NCBI GenBank assembly: GCA_039566865.1
Contig: CM076957.1
Coordinates: 8,751,896 to 8,815,895, forward strand
Source: Aurelia coerulea
Taxonomy: Eukaryota; Cnidaria; Scyphozoa; Semaeostomeae; Ulmaridae
Direction: 5' to 3'
Length of the DNA stretch: 64,000 bases
In this document: positions 39,050 through 51,444 of the stretch, piece by piece
Layout of the letters: every line of letters starts with the position of its first letter
How positions within the stretch are numbered: position 1 is the stretch's first letter
The notes under the pieces: generated by a model
The model's database searches: none
The model's input: only the letters and a program-made list of their open reading frames with translations
Told to the model about the DNA's origin: nothing
Position numbers and translations under genes: made by a program

Positions 39050-41939
39050 GTGTATCAAAATGCTCCTTGACTATGTTCAAATACCAGGGTACGAACTCCT
39101 ATACAACAACCGTGATAACATCAGGGGTGGAGGAGTCGGTTTTTATATAAAGGACACAATAAGATTTAAACGCAGGAAAGACATCGAAAATAGAATGCCT
39201 GATTTGGAACACTTATGGGTAGAACTGCCGGGGAAAAATAAAAATAGCCGGCTACTGGCGGGTGTTGTTTATCGCTCAGAAAAGCTGCTTCCATTCAACG
39301 ACTGGCTTGACAAATTCGAGGATACGATTGGATATGTAAAAACTATCTGGGATGGTCCTATAATGATAACAGGGGACATGAACATCGACTTATTTTCCTC
39401 AGATACGAACTGCCGCAATTACCAAGGTTTATTAAAACAGTTCAATCTCACGCAAATCGTAAGGAATCCAACCAGAATCTCACAAAATTCAGCTACCTTA
39501 ATCGACCACATATTAATAAGCAATCCAGAACTTGTAAAATGCACCGACATTCTGCCCTGCCACGACGTCAGTGATCACGACGGTCCATACGCTCTTCTTA
39601 ACGTGCGACTGCCTAAGTATGAGCCAAGATATAAGCTGATTCGGAATGAGAAGTCTTTCGATAAAGACTCTTTTGTTGAAGATGTAAAATGCCTCCCTTT
39701 CAGCTTGGTCTATGCTGTCTCTCATCCTGACGAAAAATTGAGCATATTTAATGATCTTCTACTTGACGTAATCAACAAACATGCTCCAATCAGGAGAATA
39801 AAGGTTACAAGACCACCTGCACCCTGGATGAACGATCCTGCAATCAAAAAGTTGCAAAATTTGAGAGACGTAAGTCGCTCTGAAGCCCATCAGTCACAAA
39901 ATCCATCGACATGGGAAAAATTTAAAGAAACCAAACGCGCAGTAAAAAAGGCTATAAGGAGAGCCAAGTCTACCTTTTATCGTAAGGCTCTTTCCAAAGA
40001 CAACCCGAAAGAGGTCTGGAAAATAATCCATGGTATTTTGCATCCTCCAGCAAAACGTGCTACTTTCAACCCTGCTGAACTTAATAAATATTTCGCAACT
40101 ATCGCCAGTGTCACACTAAAGAAGAAAGCCATTCCAAGAAATGAAACTAGCCAGTTTATTAACGGCCTACCAGAAACCCGAAAAGATGATGATTCTGATT
40201 GCTTCCACCTCCATCGTACCAGCTACCAGAATGTCCTAAAGCAGTTGAAACTTTTACGCAATGACACATCGACTGGTCCTGATGAGATCCCAATTCGATT
40301 TGTAAAGATGGTAGACGAAATCCTTTGCTCTCCCCTAACGCATATCATTAATGCATTCATAGAAAGCAACACCTTTCCTACACTTTGGAAGGCTGCAAGG
40401 ATCGTCCCAATTAACAAAGTGGCAACACCAACTGACAAATCTCATTTTCGGCCTATTGCTATTCTACCCGCCCTTTCAAAGATTTTTGAAAGAACCGTTT
40501 GCAACCAGCTCCTCGAATTCATAGACAAACGACACTTGTATAAAGATACGGTTACTGGTTTCAGGAAGGGTTTCTCGACTGGTTCGGCCTTGCTAAAGCT
40601 GAGAGATGATATCAAGAAAGCAATGGGCGCGAGTGAACTATCGATTATAGTACTCATTGATTTCTCTAAAGCATTTGATACTATTTCACATGACACCCTA
40701 ATCAAAACTCTGCACAAATACGGCTTTTCAAGAGAATTTCTCCACTGGACGCTAAGCTACCTAAGTGGCCGCAGACAGTACGTGCAACTTGACTCTAAGA
40801 AATCCAAATTTATGACAACATATTTTGGTGTTCCACAGGGTTCCATTTTAGGCCCACTCCTATTTAATCTTTATGTGAACGATCTAAAAGAATACCTTCC
40901 ATCTAAGTCGATTCAATATGCTGATGACACTACGATCTATGAATCATGCAGACCTTCTAACATACAAAGCGCTGTAAGTAAACTGAGTGATACTCTCACA
41001 AAGTTAGAAACCTGGTCGAGCGATAACTCACTGGCTATCAACGCTATCAAGTCCAAGTATTTCATCTGTTCGTCCAAAAAACTACATGATCGACATCATC
41101 TGTCTAACATACCAGTCTCTTTATCAATGGGTGAAAAGCCCCTTGACCTAGAAAGCAACCCACGTCTACTTGGCATCTACTTAGATAAACACTTAGACTG
41201 GTCAAATCACTTGCAAGAAGTCATATCAAGCTGCTACGGAAAACTTGCAGTCTTGAAGAAACTCAAAAACTTCACAACGTTTAAACTAAGAAAGCAACTT
41301 GCCGAATGCTTGATATTATCAAAGATTGACTTTAACGATCATGTCTACTCGCCCTTGACAAATGCACAAGTTAACAAACTGCAACGATTACAGAAGGCAG
41401 CTGCCAGTTTTGTTTTCGGTAAATATGCCTCCACTAAAGATGTCCTAAAACTGAGATGGCTTCCTGTAGAAGAGAGACGGGAGTTTAATTGCATGAAACT
41501 CGCATACAAAGCTATTCATTATGAAAACTGGCCAACAATCAACCAAATAGAAATCAAAACTACGGGTCGCATGCTTCGCAATAGCAATGACCTAAAGCTC
41601 ATGTCTTCGTTGATAAAAGGAACATTTCAAGATCAAGCCAGCAAACAATTCAACAAACTTCCATCTGCTATTCGACACGAAACAACTATATACTCTTTCT
41701 GTAACAATCTACGGGAACAGCTTTTTATGCGAGCAAATGAACGACTAACTACTTAACTACTTTTTCGAGTTTCTTGATGACAATTCATCTTAACTTTACA
41801 TTACTTTCAATTTCAATCATTATTCCTTTAATATTATTGTAAACATAGGGAAAAAAACTTTTTAGCTAGAGTTGACGAGCCACACTTTAGTTGTGGATAT
41901 GCTCTTAAAAACCATGTATGTATGTATGTATGTATGTAT
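39050..41939 (+). mobile_element. APE-type LINE with nearly complete ORF2, (ATGT)n tail
   Basis: One uninterrupted frame is followed by a UTR of about 150 bases and an (ATGT)n tail at 41913-41939. The 5' junction falls in the tandem repeat at about 39050, within the endonuclease N-terminus, so the copy is 5' truncated. A second LINE begins right after the tail. Confidence 0.9.
39060..41756 (+). CDS. LINE ORF2: endonuclease-reverse transcriptase, 898 residues, 5' truncated
   Basis: The protein nicks target DNA and copies LINE RNA there. Residues 1-180 are the APE endonuclease minus its first catalytic block: GGGVGFYIKD near 22-31, GDMNIDLF near 104, SATLIDHILIS near 146, and the SDH box (DVSDHDGP) near 170. 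RT follows: VLIDFSKAFDTISHD near 530 (motif A), GVPQGSILGPLLF near 589 (motif B), IQYADDTTIY near 618 (catalytic YADD). The thumb and C-terminal blocks (RLLGIYLDKHLDW, KLQRLQKAAASFVFG, FNKLPSAIRHETTIYSF) run to the stop. RT residues look intact. The missing N-terminus of the endonuclease argues against autonomy. The first ATG is incidental. CR1/jockey-group fits; clade not certain. Confidence 0.93.
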   Translation: MLLDYVQIPGYELLYNNRDNIRGGGVGFYIKDTIRFKRRKDIENRMPDLEHLWVELPGKNKNSRLLAGVVYRSEKLLPFNDWLDKFEDTIGYVKTIWDGPIMITGDMNIDLFSSDTNCRNYQGLLKQFNLTQIVRNPTRISQNSATLIDHILISNPELVKCTDILPCHDVSDHDGPYALLNVRLPKYEPRYKLIRNEKSFDKDSFVEDVKCLPFSLVYAVSHPDEKLSIFNDLLLDVINKHAPIRRIKVTRPPAPWMNDPAIKKLQNLRDVSRSEAHQSQNPSTWEKFKETKRAVKKAIRRAKSTFYRKALSKDNPKEVWKIIHGILHPPAKRATFNPAELNKYFATIASVTLKKKAIPRNETSQFINGLPETRKDDDSDCFHLHRTSYQNVLKQLKLLRNDTSTGPDEIPIRFVKMVDEILCSPLTHIINAFIESNTFPTLWKAARIVPINKVATPTDKSHFRPIAILPALSKIFERTVCNQLLEFIDKRHLYKDTVTGFRKGFSTGSALLKLRDDIKKAMGASELSIIVLIDFSKAFDTISHDTLIKTLHKYGFSREFLHWTLSYLSGRRQYVQLDSKKSKFMTTYFGVPQGSILGPLLFNLYVNDLKEYLPSKSIQYADDTTIYESCRPSNIQSAVSKLSDTLTKLETWSSDNSLAINAIKSKYFICSSKKLHDRHHLSNIPVSLSMGEKPLDLESNPRLLGIYLDKHLDWSNHLQEVISSCYGKLAVLKKLKNFTTFKLRKQLAECLILSKIDFNDHVYSPLTNAQVNKLQRLQKAAASFVFGKYASTKDVLKLRWLPVEERREFNCMKLAYKAIHYENWPTINQIEIKTTGRMLRNSNDLKLMSSLIKGTFQDQASKQFNKLPSAIRHETTIYSFCNNLREQLFMRANERLTT

Positions 41940-42119
41940 CATCAGTTATATCTCAGGAATAAATCAAACTTTACGAGAGAATTTTTCAAGAAGGCTCGGA
42001 ACAGGGCTACCAATGCAATACGGGAGTCAAAGCAAGAATATTTTAGTTCTTCTATTGAAGAAAACTGGAACAACCCTAAGGAGATGTGGAAGACATTGAA
42101 AAAAATTGTTACCATCTAA
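41940..42119 (+). pseudogene. LINE linker before RT
   Basis: The frame reads YLRNKSNFTREFFKKARNRA and NWNNPKEMWKTLKKI, a basic linker seen before LINE RTs. It overlaps the next frame by a shift near 42110. Confidence 0.8.
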
Positions 42120-43338
42120 GAAAAGGGCATTACCTGAATCTATCCATAATGGGGGAAAGAAATATACCACCAATATTGATATAGCAAATTGTTACAATGA
42201 GTTTTTTGGCACAATTGCAAGTAAGCTCACAAAAGACTTGGGGCCTCCTCACGCTGTGGATGAAAGTTTATTGACTCATAAGATTCTCGACCTTCCCCCG
42301 GTGTCTTCGGAAAGGGTAACAAAAGTCATTGGAAAGCTAAAAAACGTTAAAGGCATAGGTCTTGATGGAATTTCAATGAACTTCGTAAAAAGTCTTAGTA
42401 AGTCAGGTAATTTCATCAATGCCCTCACCAAACTCATAAACTTCTCTTTTGCTTCTGGATCATTTCCTTCATTGTGGAAGAATGCCAAAATTTTTCCCGT
42501 GTTCAAAGCTGGAGACGTTGAAAACGTTGATAACTACAAACCTATATCGATCCTTAACTGTCTCAGTAAAATCATAGAAAGGGTAGCCTTTGACCACTTC
42601 TACGGTTTCCTGACAAGCGAAAACTTGTTGCACCGACTCCAGTCCGGCTTTCGTCGCAAGCATTCCACCGAAACAGCACTGATTCAACTCATAGATTCAA
42701 TTTACAAAGGAATGGATAATAATCTACTCACCGGAGCAATCTTTCTAGACCTACGAAAAGCATTTGACACTGTAAACCACCAAATCCTCCTATCTAAATT
42801 CAAACGACTGAACCCAGCTTCCAACACGTTCAGTTGGATTTCCTCGTACGTTTCCCTTAGAAGTCAAGCTGTTTCATTCAGAGGTGTCCTGTCAAATCAA
42901 ACTACCATTACAACAGGTGTCCCTCAGGGGTCTATCTTGGGACCACTCTTGTTCCTATTATACATAAACGATCTTCCTTCCATCACGAATTCTGATGTTG
43001 TCATGTTTGCAGATGATACGACCATTATTTCGCAAGGGGATTCACTTTCATCAGTCACTTCTAACTTGAAAAACAACCTCAACAAGATAAGTTCTTACTC
43101 AGCTGAAAACCAATTGATACCCCATCCTAACAAGACTAAAGTTGTGATTTTTAGCAAACGTAGCCAAATAACACTATTTGAAAATCGGAACCCTCTGAAG
43201 CTAAATGATGAAGAGGTTTATTATGTCGATTCGTACAAGTGCTTAGGATTTACACTCGATCATCTACTCAACTACTCGCAGCATATGAAGGAGATGTGCC
43301 GATGTGCCGAAAGATCCATTGCGGAATTGCAATTATGA
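42106..43338 (+). pseudogene. LINE reverse transcriptase, 410 codons
   Basis: Motifs in order: FPSLWKNAKIFPVFKAGD, NYKPISILNCLSKIIER, LQSGFRRKHSTETAL, AIFLDLRKAFDTVNHQ (A), TGVPQGSILGPLLF (B), VVMFADDTTIIS (catalytic FADD) and YKCLGFTLD. A frameshift near 43300 separates it from its C-terminus. Confidence 0.92.
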
Positions 43339-43889
43339 GGAGGGTGAAATCCTTCATTCCACGGGACAGTCTTGTTCGACTTGCAGACTCGCTTGTGAAT
43401 ACTCACATCGATTATTGTTCCCCTTTATTGCATAACTTTTCTGGAAACCAACTTGAATCTTTGCTAAAGCTACAAAAACAATGTGCTCGAACGATATTTT
43501 CTGTCAGCAGAAGGACTCATTGCAAACCCCTTTTTATTGATCTTGCCTTGCTTCCAATCTACCAACGGATTGAGTACAACTCTTGCCTAATGATGTTCAA
43601 AATTGAATCAAATATAGCCCCTCCTTATTTGACCAATTTGTTTCAACGTTCATCTGATCTGCACAGCCACAACACACGATCTTCCTCTAATAAATCATTC
43701 GCATGCCCTGGGGGGCAAGGCAAGCTTTATACAAAATCATTCGCTTTTTATGGAACCAAGTTGTGGAACTCTTTGCCAAGACATTTGAAGGACATAAAAT
43801 CATTGGAGCTTTTCAAAGCAAAGTGCAAGACTCATTTAATGGACAAATTTATTTCTCAGTTTGATCTGAAATATGGTTTTACAGTTTAA
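43239..43889 (+). pseudogene. LINE ORF2 C-terminal part
   Basis: From about 43310 the frame continues the RT thumb: IMRRVKSFIPRDSLVRLADS, HIDYCSPLL, LESLLKLQKQCARTIF, HNTRSSSNKSFA, FAFYGTKLWNSLPRHLKD. It ends at a natural stop at 43887-43889. Confidence 0.9.
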
Positions 43890-44010
43890 TTTTAATTTTA
43901 ATGATTTGTAATGTTTTAACATCTTATGTAATTGAACTTTGTAACTTATTCCTTTGAACTTTTTATTTTAATTTGTGAACCAGGCTTTAAACAAGCTGTT
44001 AGCTTAGACC

Positions 44011-46304
44011 TGTCATTCACTATAAAGAAACTAGGCTTGCCAATCGGCGCCTGCGGCGCCGACCTGGCCCGCCGTCGTGCCGAGTGATTGGTTGGGAAAG
44101 AATTTGTTGCTTCTTGACGTTGTTTTCTGTTATCACTTTATGTGACGAAAGTTTCGTCATAGGTTCATTCTATATTCTACAAAGCTGCTGTTCATAGTTG
44201 CGCAAGGGAGCATTTAACAACATGAGTGTTTACCCCCAGGGCCGGCAAGAGAGAGGCCGGGCACGACGCCCTTTTATCCTTGGGCCACGCCCTCCTATGC
44301 ACTGGTAAGACACTGCTTTTAGATTTTTTTAGAATCTCAGTGGGCCCGCAGGCCTGAAAACGTTCCTGAAAGAAAACTACAACAAAGAAAAATACATACC
44401 TTATTTCTTGCTGGCCTACAGAGGCCCCCCCAATGCAAAAAATGACCAAATTTCACTACGTTTTTTCATGGGGAAATTTTGGGGAACAGACACTTTCCCC
44501 AAAATTTCCCAAGCGGGAAATGGAAATGTCCGTTTCCCTTCAATTTCCCAGATAAACTTGCCCGTTTCTCCTAAATCTCCGTGCAGAAACTATAGGGAAA
44601 TTTTGCTATTTTTTGCAGTGCCCCGGGCCCCCTGGTAACTACCCTGGCTACCCCCTCTCTGTTCTGAATATCCCCCTACTATACTGATGTTGCCTCACCA
44701 CACACATCATTGTATCCCCCACTGAACTCCGGATGCCTCCCCACTATACTGAATTGCCCAACTGTACTCAAACATACCTCCCCACTGTACTGAACATCCC
44801 CAAATGTACTGCACACTCCCGGTGGGTGCAATTCAACAGTAAAAGGTACATCACGCTCGTCCATACCATTCCATAGGATACCCTTTTCTCTGACTTTCTA
44901 GTTGATGAAAAAACCCCTTATCATGGAAAATTTTGAAGGTAACCCCCTTTAAAGGAGTATCACTGAGCCCTAAAGAAATCTGTACTGTACAAACACTGTT
45001 TCTAAGAGAAAGGTATGGGATTTTGGCACTTTATTACGATTCATTTGTACGGATATCTCTTCTCTTTGTTGGAAAACAGTAGAATTCCACGAAAATTGGG
45101 GTATGAAACCTGGGCCAGGTGAATTTTGACTTTTATTTTAGGGCCCCGAGTCCACCAGCCAGCATTTCACTGTTTTTGGGTTGGAATATTTTCTGAAGAA
45201 AAATATCCCGTTTTTCCTAAGATTCTACAAAAAACTTTCATAAAAAGGAATATAGCTATAAGTGCAATTTTCTACAGGAGATCTTTATCGGGAGGCCATG
45301 AATCAAACCGCAAATGAAACTAATTCAAACAAACATAAGATGCTACTGATGGGTAATTAATTATTGGAATTTTCCCACGCTGGGATTATGAATGGAATTA
45401 GCTGCAGAGAATCGCTGTTTGAAAGCCGTCGATTAAAAAAAATATTTGTAGCCTTGGTCAGGTAGGAAAACTTATTGTTTATATCTGGTCACGTGGCGGA
45501 AAATTTATTGAATGTATTCATTTGCGATTGAGATGTTCCTGCCACGTGACCATATCAATTAATGGTTAGGGCGAATGAATCCCATTACATGCGGAATTTT
45601 GCATGGAGTACCAAGCTGAAGAACCTTCGAGGATACCAAGCCAAATTTCGAAAAGGAAAGTTGACTTTAAGAGAGAGAGAGAAGAAATTTAAATATCAGA
45701 GCTCAGTTTATGGAGGTGTTTATGAAGTATCGACGCAAAGGCAAGTTTCTTACAGTTCTATTTGACATCTCTTTGCTTCGCTAACCCTGTCATACATCCA
45801 ATGGGATAATGTTTATTTGGGGTCATCTACTAAAGACTTGTCGTCCCTGTTAAGATCTGCCTCCCATTCCTGCTAAACTTTTTTGCCTCCGGTGAAAGTT
45901 GCCGAGTTTCCATAGGCCCGCAAATATTGTTGCTAGAATCTGAATGTTTAGAGGGGGGGGGGGGTTGCTGTATATTTTGTTAGTATGAAAGAATGTCGAC
46001 TGCATTCGAAATTGTATGGGCCGAAGAAGACTTCAAAATGGGCAGGATTTTAATTTTTGCATCAAGCACCCCTATCCCAGAGTACCCCCTGGGGCATGAA
46101 AGGATTGATTTTCCGGTCATACATCGAAAAGATTGATTGTTCAAATTCAATGATTTATTGTTATCTTACAATGGAGTAGTGTTAAATTGACAATGGTTGA
46201 CAAAAGAAGAAAGCTAATTGGATAAACGGCTTCGTGCCTTATATATATTTATATATATAGATTGTACACGGATATCTATGATCCGTGCGTAGACGTATTC
46301 GCAT
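44011..46304. other. Non-coding; small GC hairpin and an imperfect C-rich tandem
   Basis: GGCGCCTGCGGCGCC near 44047 forms a perfect short hairpin. At 44660-44820 units of the type CCTCCCCACT(A/G)TACTGAA repeat about six times. Frames such as 45562-45765 have no domain. No other features. Confidence 0.55.
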
Positions 46305-46377
46305 GGTGAGATAGCTCAACTGGTAGAGCGTCTGTCATGAAAGCAGAAGGCCCCGAGTTCAAATCTCGGTCTCACCT
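46305..46377 (+). tRNA. tRNA-like gene, isotype unresolved (loop CATGAAA, no U33)
   Basis: A full cloverleaf can be drawn. Acceptor GGTGAGA pairs with TCTCACC; D stem GCTC/GAGC; anticodon stem TCTGT/GCAGA with one G-U; T stem CCGAG/CTCGG with loop TTCAAAT. Box A (TAGCTCAACTGG) and box B (GTTCAAATC) are good, and a TTTTT terminator begins about 6 bases downstream. The loop CATGAAA puts A at position 33, where tRNAs have U. Read literally, 34-36 is TGA, a serine anticodon, but the long variable arm of tRNA-Ser is missing. It is a diverged tRNA, a pseudogene, or the head of a SINE. Confidence 0.7.
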
Positions 46378-46419
46378 CAATTTTTCCATTTTTCTCCATT
46401 CGTCGAAAATTTTAGTATC

Positions 46420-49400
46420 AAATTTAATTAATCGATGTTTGTTTATGCAGTAAACTAAAATAAAACGAAAGAAAAAACTAATGTTTATAGTAATCTTTCA
46501 AAAATTGGTTGCTGCAGCACTAATATAGTGCTATAAAAAGTTACTGGTAGAACTAAAATTTTAAAGGACCATGAGTGCAATATTCTTTATAATATATAAT
46601 GTAGCTACTAAAGTACGTTAATCCACACTTTTTGTTGTTATATTTTGTTTTCGTTGAGTAAATAAACACTTAATTAATCGATGTTTGTTTATGCAGTAAA
46701 GCTAAAATGAGACTAAAGAAAAAACTAATGTCTATAGTAATGTTTCCAAGAATGGCTGCTACAGCACTAATATAGTGCTATAAAAGAAATTACTGGCTAA
46801 ACCAAAGTTTTAAAGGACAAAGAGTGCAATACTCTTTATAATATATATTGTAGCTACTAAAGTACGTTAATTCAAACTTTTTGTTGTTATATTTTGTTTT
46901 CTTTGAGAAAATAAACATTTAATTAATCGATGTTTGTTTATGCAGTAAAGCTAAAATGAAACGAAAGAAATAACTAATGTATATACTAATGTTTCAAAAA
47001 ATCGTTGCTGCAGCACTAATAAAAGTGCTATAAAGAAGTTACTGGCAGAACTAAAGTTTTAAAGGACCATGAGTGCAATATTCTTTATAATATATATTTT
47101 GGCTACTTATGTAAGTTAATCCACACTTTTTGTTGGTATATTTTGTTTTCTTTGAGTAAATAAACACTTAATTAATCGATGTTTGTTTATGCAGTAAAGC
47201 TAAAATGAGACTAAAGAAAAAACTAATGTCTATAGTAATGTTTCCAAGAATGGCTGCTACAGCACTAGTATAGTGCTATAAAAGAAATTACTGGCAGAAC
47301 CAAAGTTTTAAAGGACAAAGAGTGCAATACTCTTTATAATATATATTGTAGCTACTAAAGTACGTTAATCCACACTTTTTGTTGTTATATTTTGTTTTCT
47401 TTGAGAAAATAAACATTTAATTAATCGATGTTTGTTGATGCAGTAAAGCTAAAATGAAACGAAAGAAAAAACTAATGTCTAAAGTAATGTTTCCAAAAAT
47501 AACTGCTACAGCACTAATATAGTGCTCTAAAAGAAATTACTGGCAGAAACAATGTTTTAAAGGACGAAGAGTGCAATACTCTTTATAATATATATTTTGG
47601 CTACTTATGTAAGTTAATCCTCACCTTTTGTGTTTGTATTTTGTTTTCTTTGAGAAAATGAACATTTAATTAATCGATGTTTGTTTATGCAGTAAAGCTA
47701 AAATGAGACTAAAGAAAAACTAATGTCTATAGTAATGTTTCCAAGAAAAGCTGCTACAGCACTAATATAGTGCTATAAAAGAAATTACTGGCAGAACTAC
47801 AGTTTTAAAGGACGAAGAGTGCAATATTGTTTATAATATATATTTAAGCTACTAAAGTACGTTAATCCACACTTTTTGTTGTTTATATTTTGTTTTCTTT
47901 GAGAAAATGAACATTTAAAAAATCAATGTTTGTTGATGCAGTAAAGCTAAAATGAGACTTAAGAAAAAACTAATGTCTATAGTAATGTTTCCAAAAATAA
48001 CTGCTACAGCACTAATATAGTGCTCTAAAAGAAATTATTGGCATAACTAAAGTTTTAAAGGACGAAGAGTGCAATACTCCTTATAATATATATTGTAGCT
48101 ACTAACGTACGATAATCCACACTTTTTGTTGTTATATTTTGTTTTCTTTGAGAAAATAAACATTTAATTATTCGATTTTTGTTTATAAAGTAAAGCTAAA
48201 ATAAAACGAAAGAAGTAACTAATGTATATGGTACTGTTTCAAAAAATCGTTGCTGCTGCACTAATAAAGTGCTATAAGGAAGTTACTGGCAGAACTAAAG
48301 TTTTAAAGGACCATGAGTGCAATATTCTTTGAAATATATATTTTGGCTACTAAAGTAAGTTAATCCACACTTTTTGTGTTTTTATTTTGTTTTATTTGAG
48401 AAAATGAACATTTAATTAATCAATGTTTGTTTATGCAGTAAAGCTAAAATGAGACTAAAGATAAAACTAATGTCTATAGTAATGTTTCCAAGAATAGATG
48501 CTACATCACTAATATAGTGCTATAAAAGAAATTACGGGCAAAACAAAAGTTTTAAAGGACCATGAGTGCAATATTCTTTATAATATATATTTTGGCTACT
48601 AAAGTAAGTTAATCCACACTTTTTTTGTTTTTAGTTTGTTTTATTTGAGAAAATGAACATTTAATTAATCAATGTTTGTTTATGCAGTAAAGCTAAAATG
48701 AGACTAAAGAAAAAACTAATATATATAGTAATGTTTCCAAGAATGGCTGCTACAGCACTAATATAGTCCTATAAAAGGAATTACTGGCAGAACCAAAGTT
48801 TTAAAGAACGAAGAGTGCAATACTCCTAATAATATATATTATAGCTATTAAAGTACCTTAATCTACACTTTTTGTTGTTATATTTTGTTTTCTTTGAGAA
48901 AATAAACATTTAATTAATCGATGTGTGTTTATGCAGTAAAGCTAAAATGAAACGAAAGAAAAAACTAATGTTTATAGTAATCTATCAAAAATTGGTTGCT
49001 GCAGCACTAATATAGTGCTATAAAAAAGTTACTGGTAGAACTAGAGTTTTAAAGGGCCATGAGTGCAATATTCTTTATAATATATAATGTAGCTACTAAA
49101 GTACGTTAATCCACACTTTTTGTTGTTATATTTTGTTTTCTTTGAGAAAATAAACACTTAATTAATCGATGTTTGTTTATGCAGTAAAGCTAAAATGAGA
49201 CTAAAGAAAAAACTAATGTCTATAGTAATGTTTCCAGGAATGGCTGCTACAGCACCAATATAAAAGAAATTACTGGCAGAACTAAAGTTTTAAAGGACCA
49301 TGAGTGCAATATTCTTTATAATATATATTTTAGCTACTAAAGTAAGTTAATCCACACTTTTTGTTGTTTACATTTTGTTTTCTTTGAGAAAATGAAAATT

Positions 49401-49421
49401 TAAATGATCAATGTTTGTTTA
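46420..49421 (+). repeat. AT-rich satellite, about 248-bp unit, first block of about 12 units
   Basis: Unit starts marked by ATCGATGTTTGTTTATGCAG fall at 46431, 46677, 46926, 47175 and 47424 (steps of 246-249). Units alternate between a GAGACTAAAGAAAAAAC type and a GAAACGAAAGAAATAAC type. Each keeps two short palindromes, GCACTAATATAGTGC and GAGTGCAATACTC. No coding. Confidence 0.97.
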
Positions 49422-50935
49422 TAGACTTACGACGTGATTCCTTGTATTCGTTCAACATTTTTAATCTGATATTTTATTTTCTCTCATATAAGGACTCACT
49501 TCCAATCAGATTCTAAACAGGGACTAAATAATATTGAAGTCGAATGCCTCGTTCTGCATTCTTTTCAAATCAAATGCCTCGAAATCAAAATCTTATTGCA
49601 AACCGGGGGTAAAAGCCAAAGCCAAAAGCTGGTTGGCAACTTTCAAATCGAGGCAGAAAATGGCGGATGGCAGCTTCGAAGCAAGTTTCAATTCAGACAC
49701 AGACAGATAAACAAAATAAACACTTGTCCAGGACCACAGATAGACACACTTGGCAAGGCAGACATTAAACAATGATTAAGCTTGGAGACTGATTGAATTT
49801 TTACAGCGGACAGCCATATTTTCTGAGGTAATGTTGTTGAATTTTTTTGTTTCAATCTGCTTTTCTGCTGATCGCTCTTTCCGCACTTTTAAAGGCACTA
49901 TTTCAAACCAGTGAAAAACACAATTCCAGAAGATGCTTTGATTGACTATGCTTTGATATTAGCAAGTCATTCTTATTTCTTTGTCTTCTTTGCTGCAGGG
50001 CGAAAGACGACGATGAGCCTCCCAGCCCTACCACATTGCAACCTGGCAACCAGGATTCGATTTGAGCTGTCAACCATCTTCAGTGTTGTGCAAGAATGTT
50101 GTAAAGTAAAAATCCGCACATAAGAACCTAAGATTTTGAACTCAGCCTGTTTAGGTTCTTATGCAATGAGGCACATCCAGTATGTGAAGCTAAATCTTAG
50201 CCAAACTTATTTACATTCTTGGCTCTATCGCTATATATTTCAACCCAAGCTTACCCAGTTTACCACTACAGGCCCTGCCTGTCACAGTTCTGTAAGTAAT
50301 GTTTTGGAGTTCATGAAAGAGGTCAATTGGCAAACAGATTGTATTTATTTCCCAATGAATGAATGAAACTCTCTTTTAAGAACCCAGTTATGATATCAGG
50401 CTGAAATAGTTCTTATGCATTGGGTACGAAATATATGATTTCAGGCTGTAGGTTCTTAATAAATGAAGGTTCTTATGTGCCGGTTTTTACTGTATTAAGT
50501 CAAAGTAATGGTTTCGAAGGCTGCTGGTTTGGCTGGCAGATGTCTTTTTAAAGCTTTTAAAGATTATGGATTCTGGATCCGTTGTGACTCTGGATTGAAG
50601 CGAATCTCTTGACAAAGACTTGTTGTCCAAGAGGAAATCAATACTGATAAAAACTGGTGCAGGCCAAGATATAATCTGTTGTTGATAACTTTGACATGGG
50701 CTGTATAATTGTGTTGCTAAAAATGATGAGGGGTGTGTCTGCATCTTTAGCGTACCTAAATGGGTTTTGATTTGCTTGCAATACACATGTTTTTGTAAGA
50801 AACTAAGGATTTGGGCAAGTACTGAACTGAAAGTTTCTTAAAATTATCAGATTTTGAGTACTCAGAGTTTCTTACGCGTCTGTTAGAGGTTCAATAACAA
50901 CCTTCATGACATGTTCACTACCTGTGTGACCTTGC

Positions 50936-51160
50936 GAACATTTCAAAACAAGGTTTTTGAAGCCTGTCCAATATCTAGACATTACACATACAGTATTAAG
51001 TACCTTGCAAGTAATATGATACAGTAAACAAATGAAGTAAATTAAAAATATGTCAAGGATTTCCTTTATCAAAATAAATAGTTTCTTAACTTATATTTGC
51101 CAGTTCTGGAGTTTCTTAACTTTTTGGGGATCTGAAAGTTGAGTTTCTTATGGACAGCTT
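50936..51160 (+). repeat. Direct repeat unit 1 inside M2
   Basis: CATTTCAAAACAAGGTTTTT, AGCCTGTCCAATATCTAGAC, AGTAATATGATACA and CTGGAGTTTCTTAA follow in order. The same series occurs at 51445-51850. Confidence 0.85.
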
Positions 51161-51444
51161 CTTATGAAAAAAAATATGTGTGATGGATGTAAATGATAGT
51201 TGTTGTTGATAACCAAAGCATTACTATACTGAGTTATTGCAGATCATTTAATTGTTTGAAAGCCTTTCATGACTGCTGCCAGCAGCTCTCACTAGAAAGC
51301 ATTAGCTTTTATTAATTTTTGCCAGACTTTTTCATAAGTATTGCATTTCCTCTGGTTGCATTATTATTGCATCTTTTATTAGAACCTGTTGCACATAATC
51401 TGTTTATAAGAAACTAAAAATCTGAGGCTGTGCCTGTCCCCTGA

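Larger units (their letters stand above)
41940..44010 (+). mobile_element. Second LINE, 5' truncated, two frameshifts
   Basis: Starting immediately after the ATGT tail, three overlapping frames together encode linker, RT and C-terminus of a different LINE. The 3' UTR ends near 44010 without an obvious tail. Abutting placement suggests the second copy was the target of the first, or the reverse. Confidence 0.87.

Noticed and set aside
44241..44640. CAGGGCCGGC at 44239 as a hAT terminus
   Set aside because: No inverted partner with a matching duplication was found downstream.
45562..45765. 67-codon Lys/Arg-rich frame
   Set aside because: No domain and no context; it lies alone in non-coding sequence.
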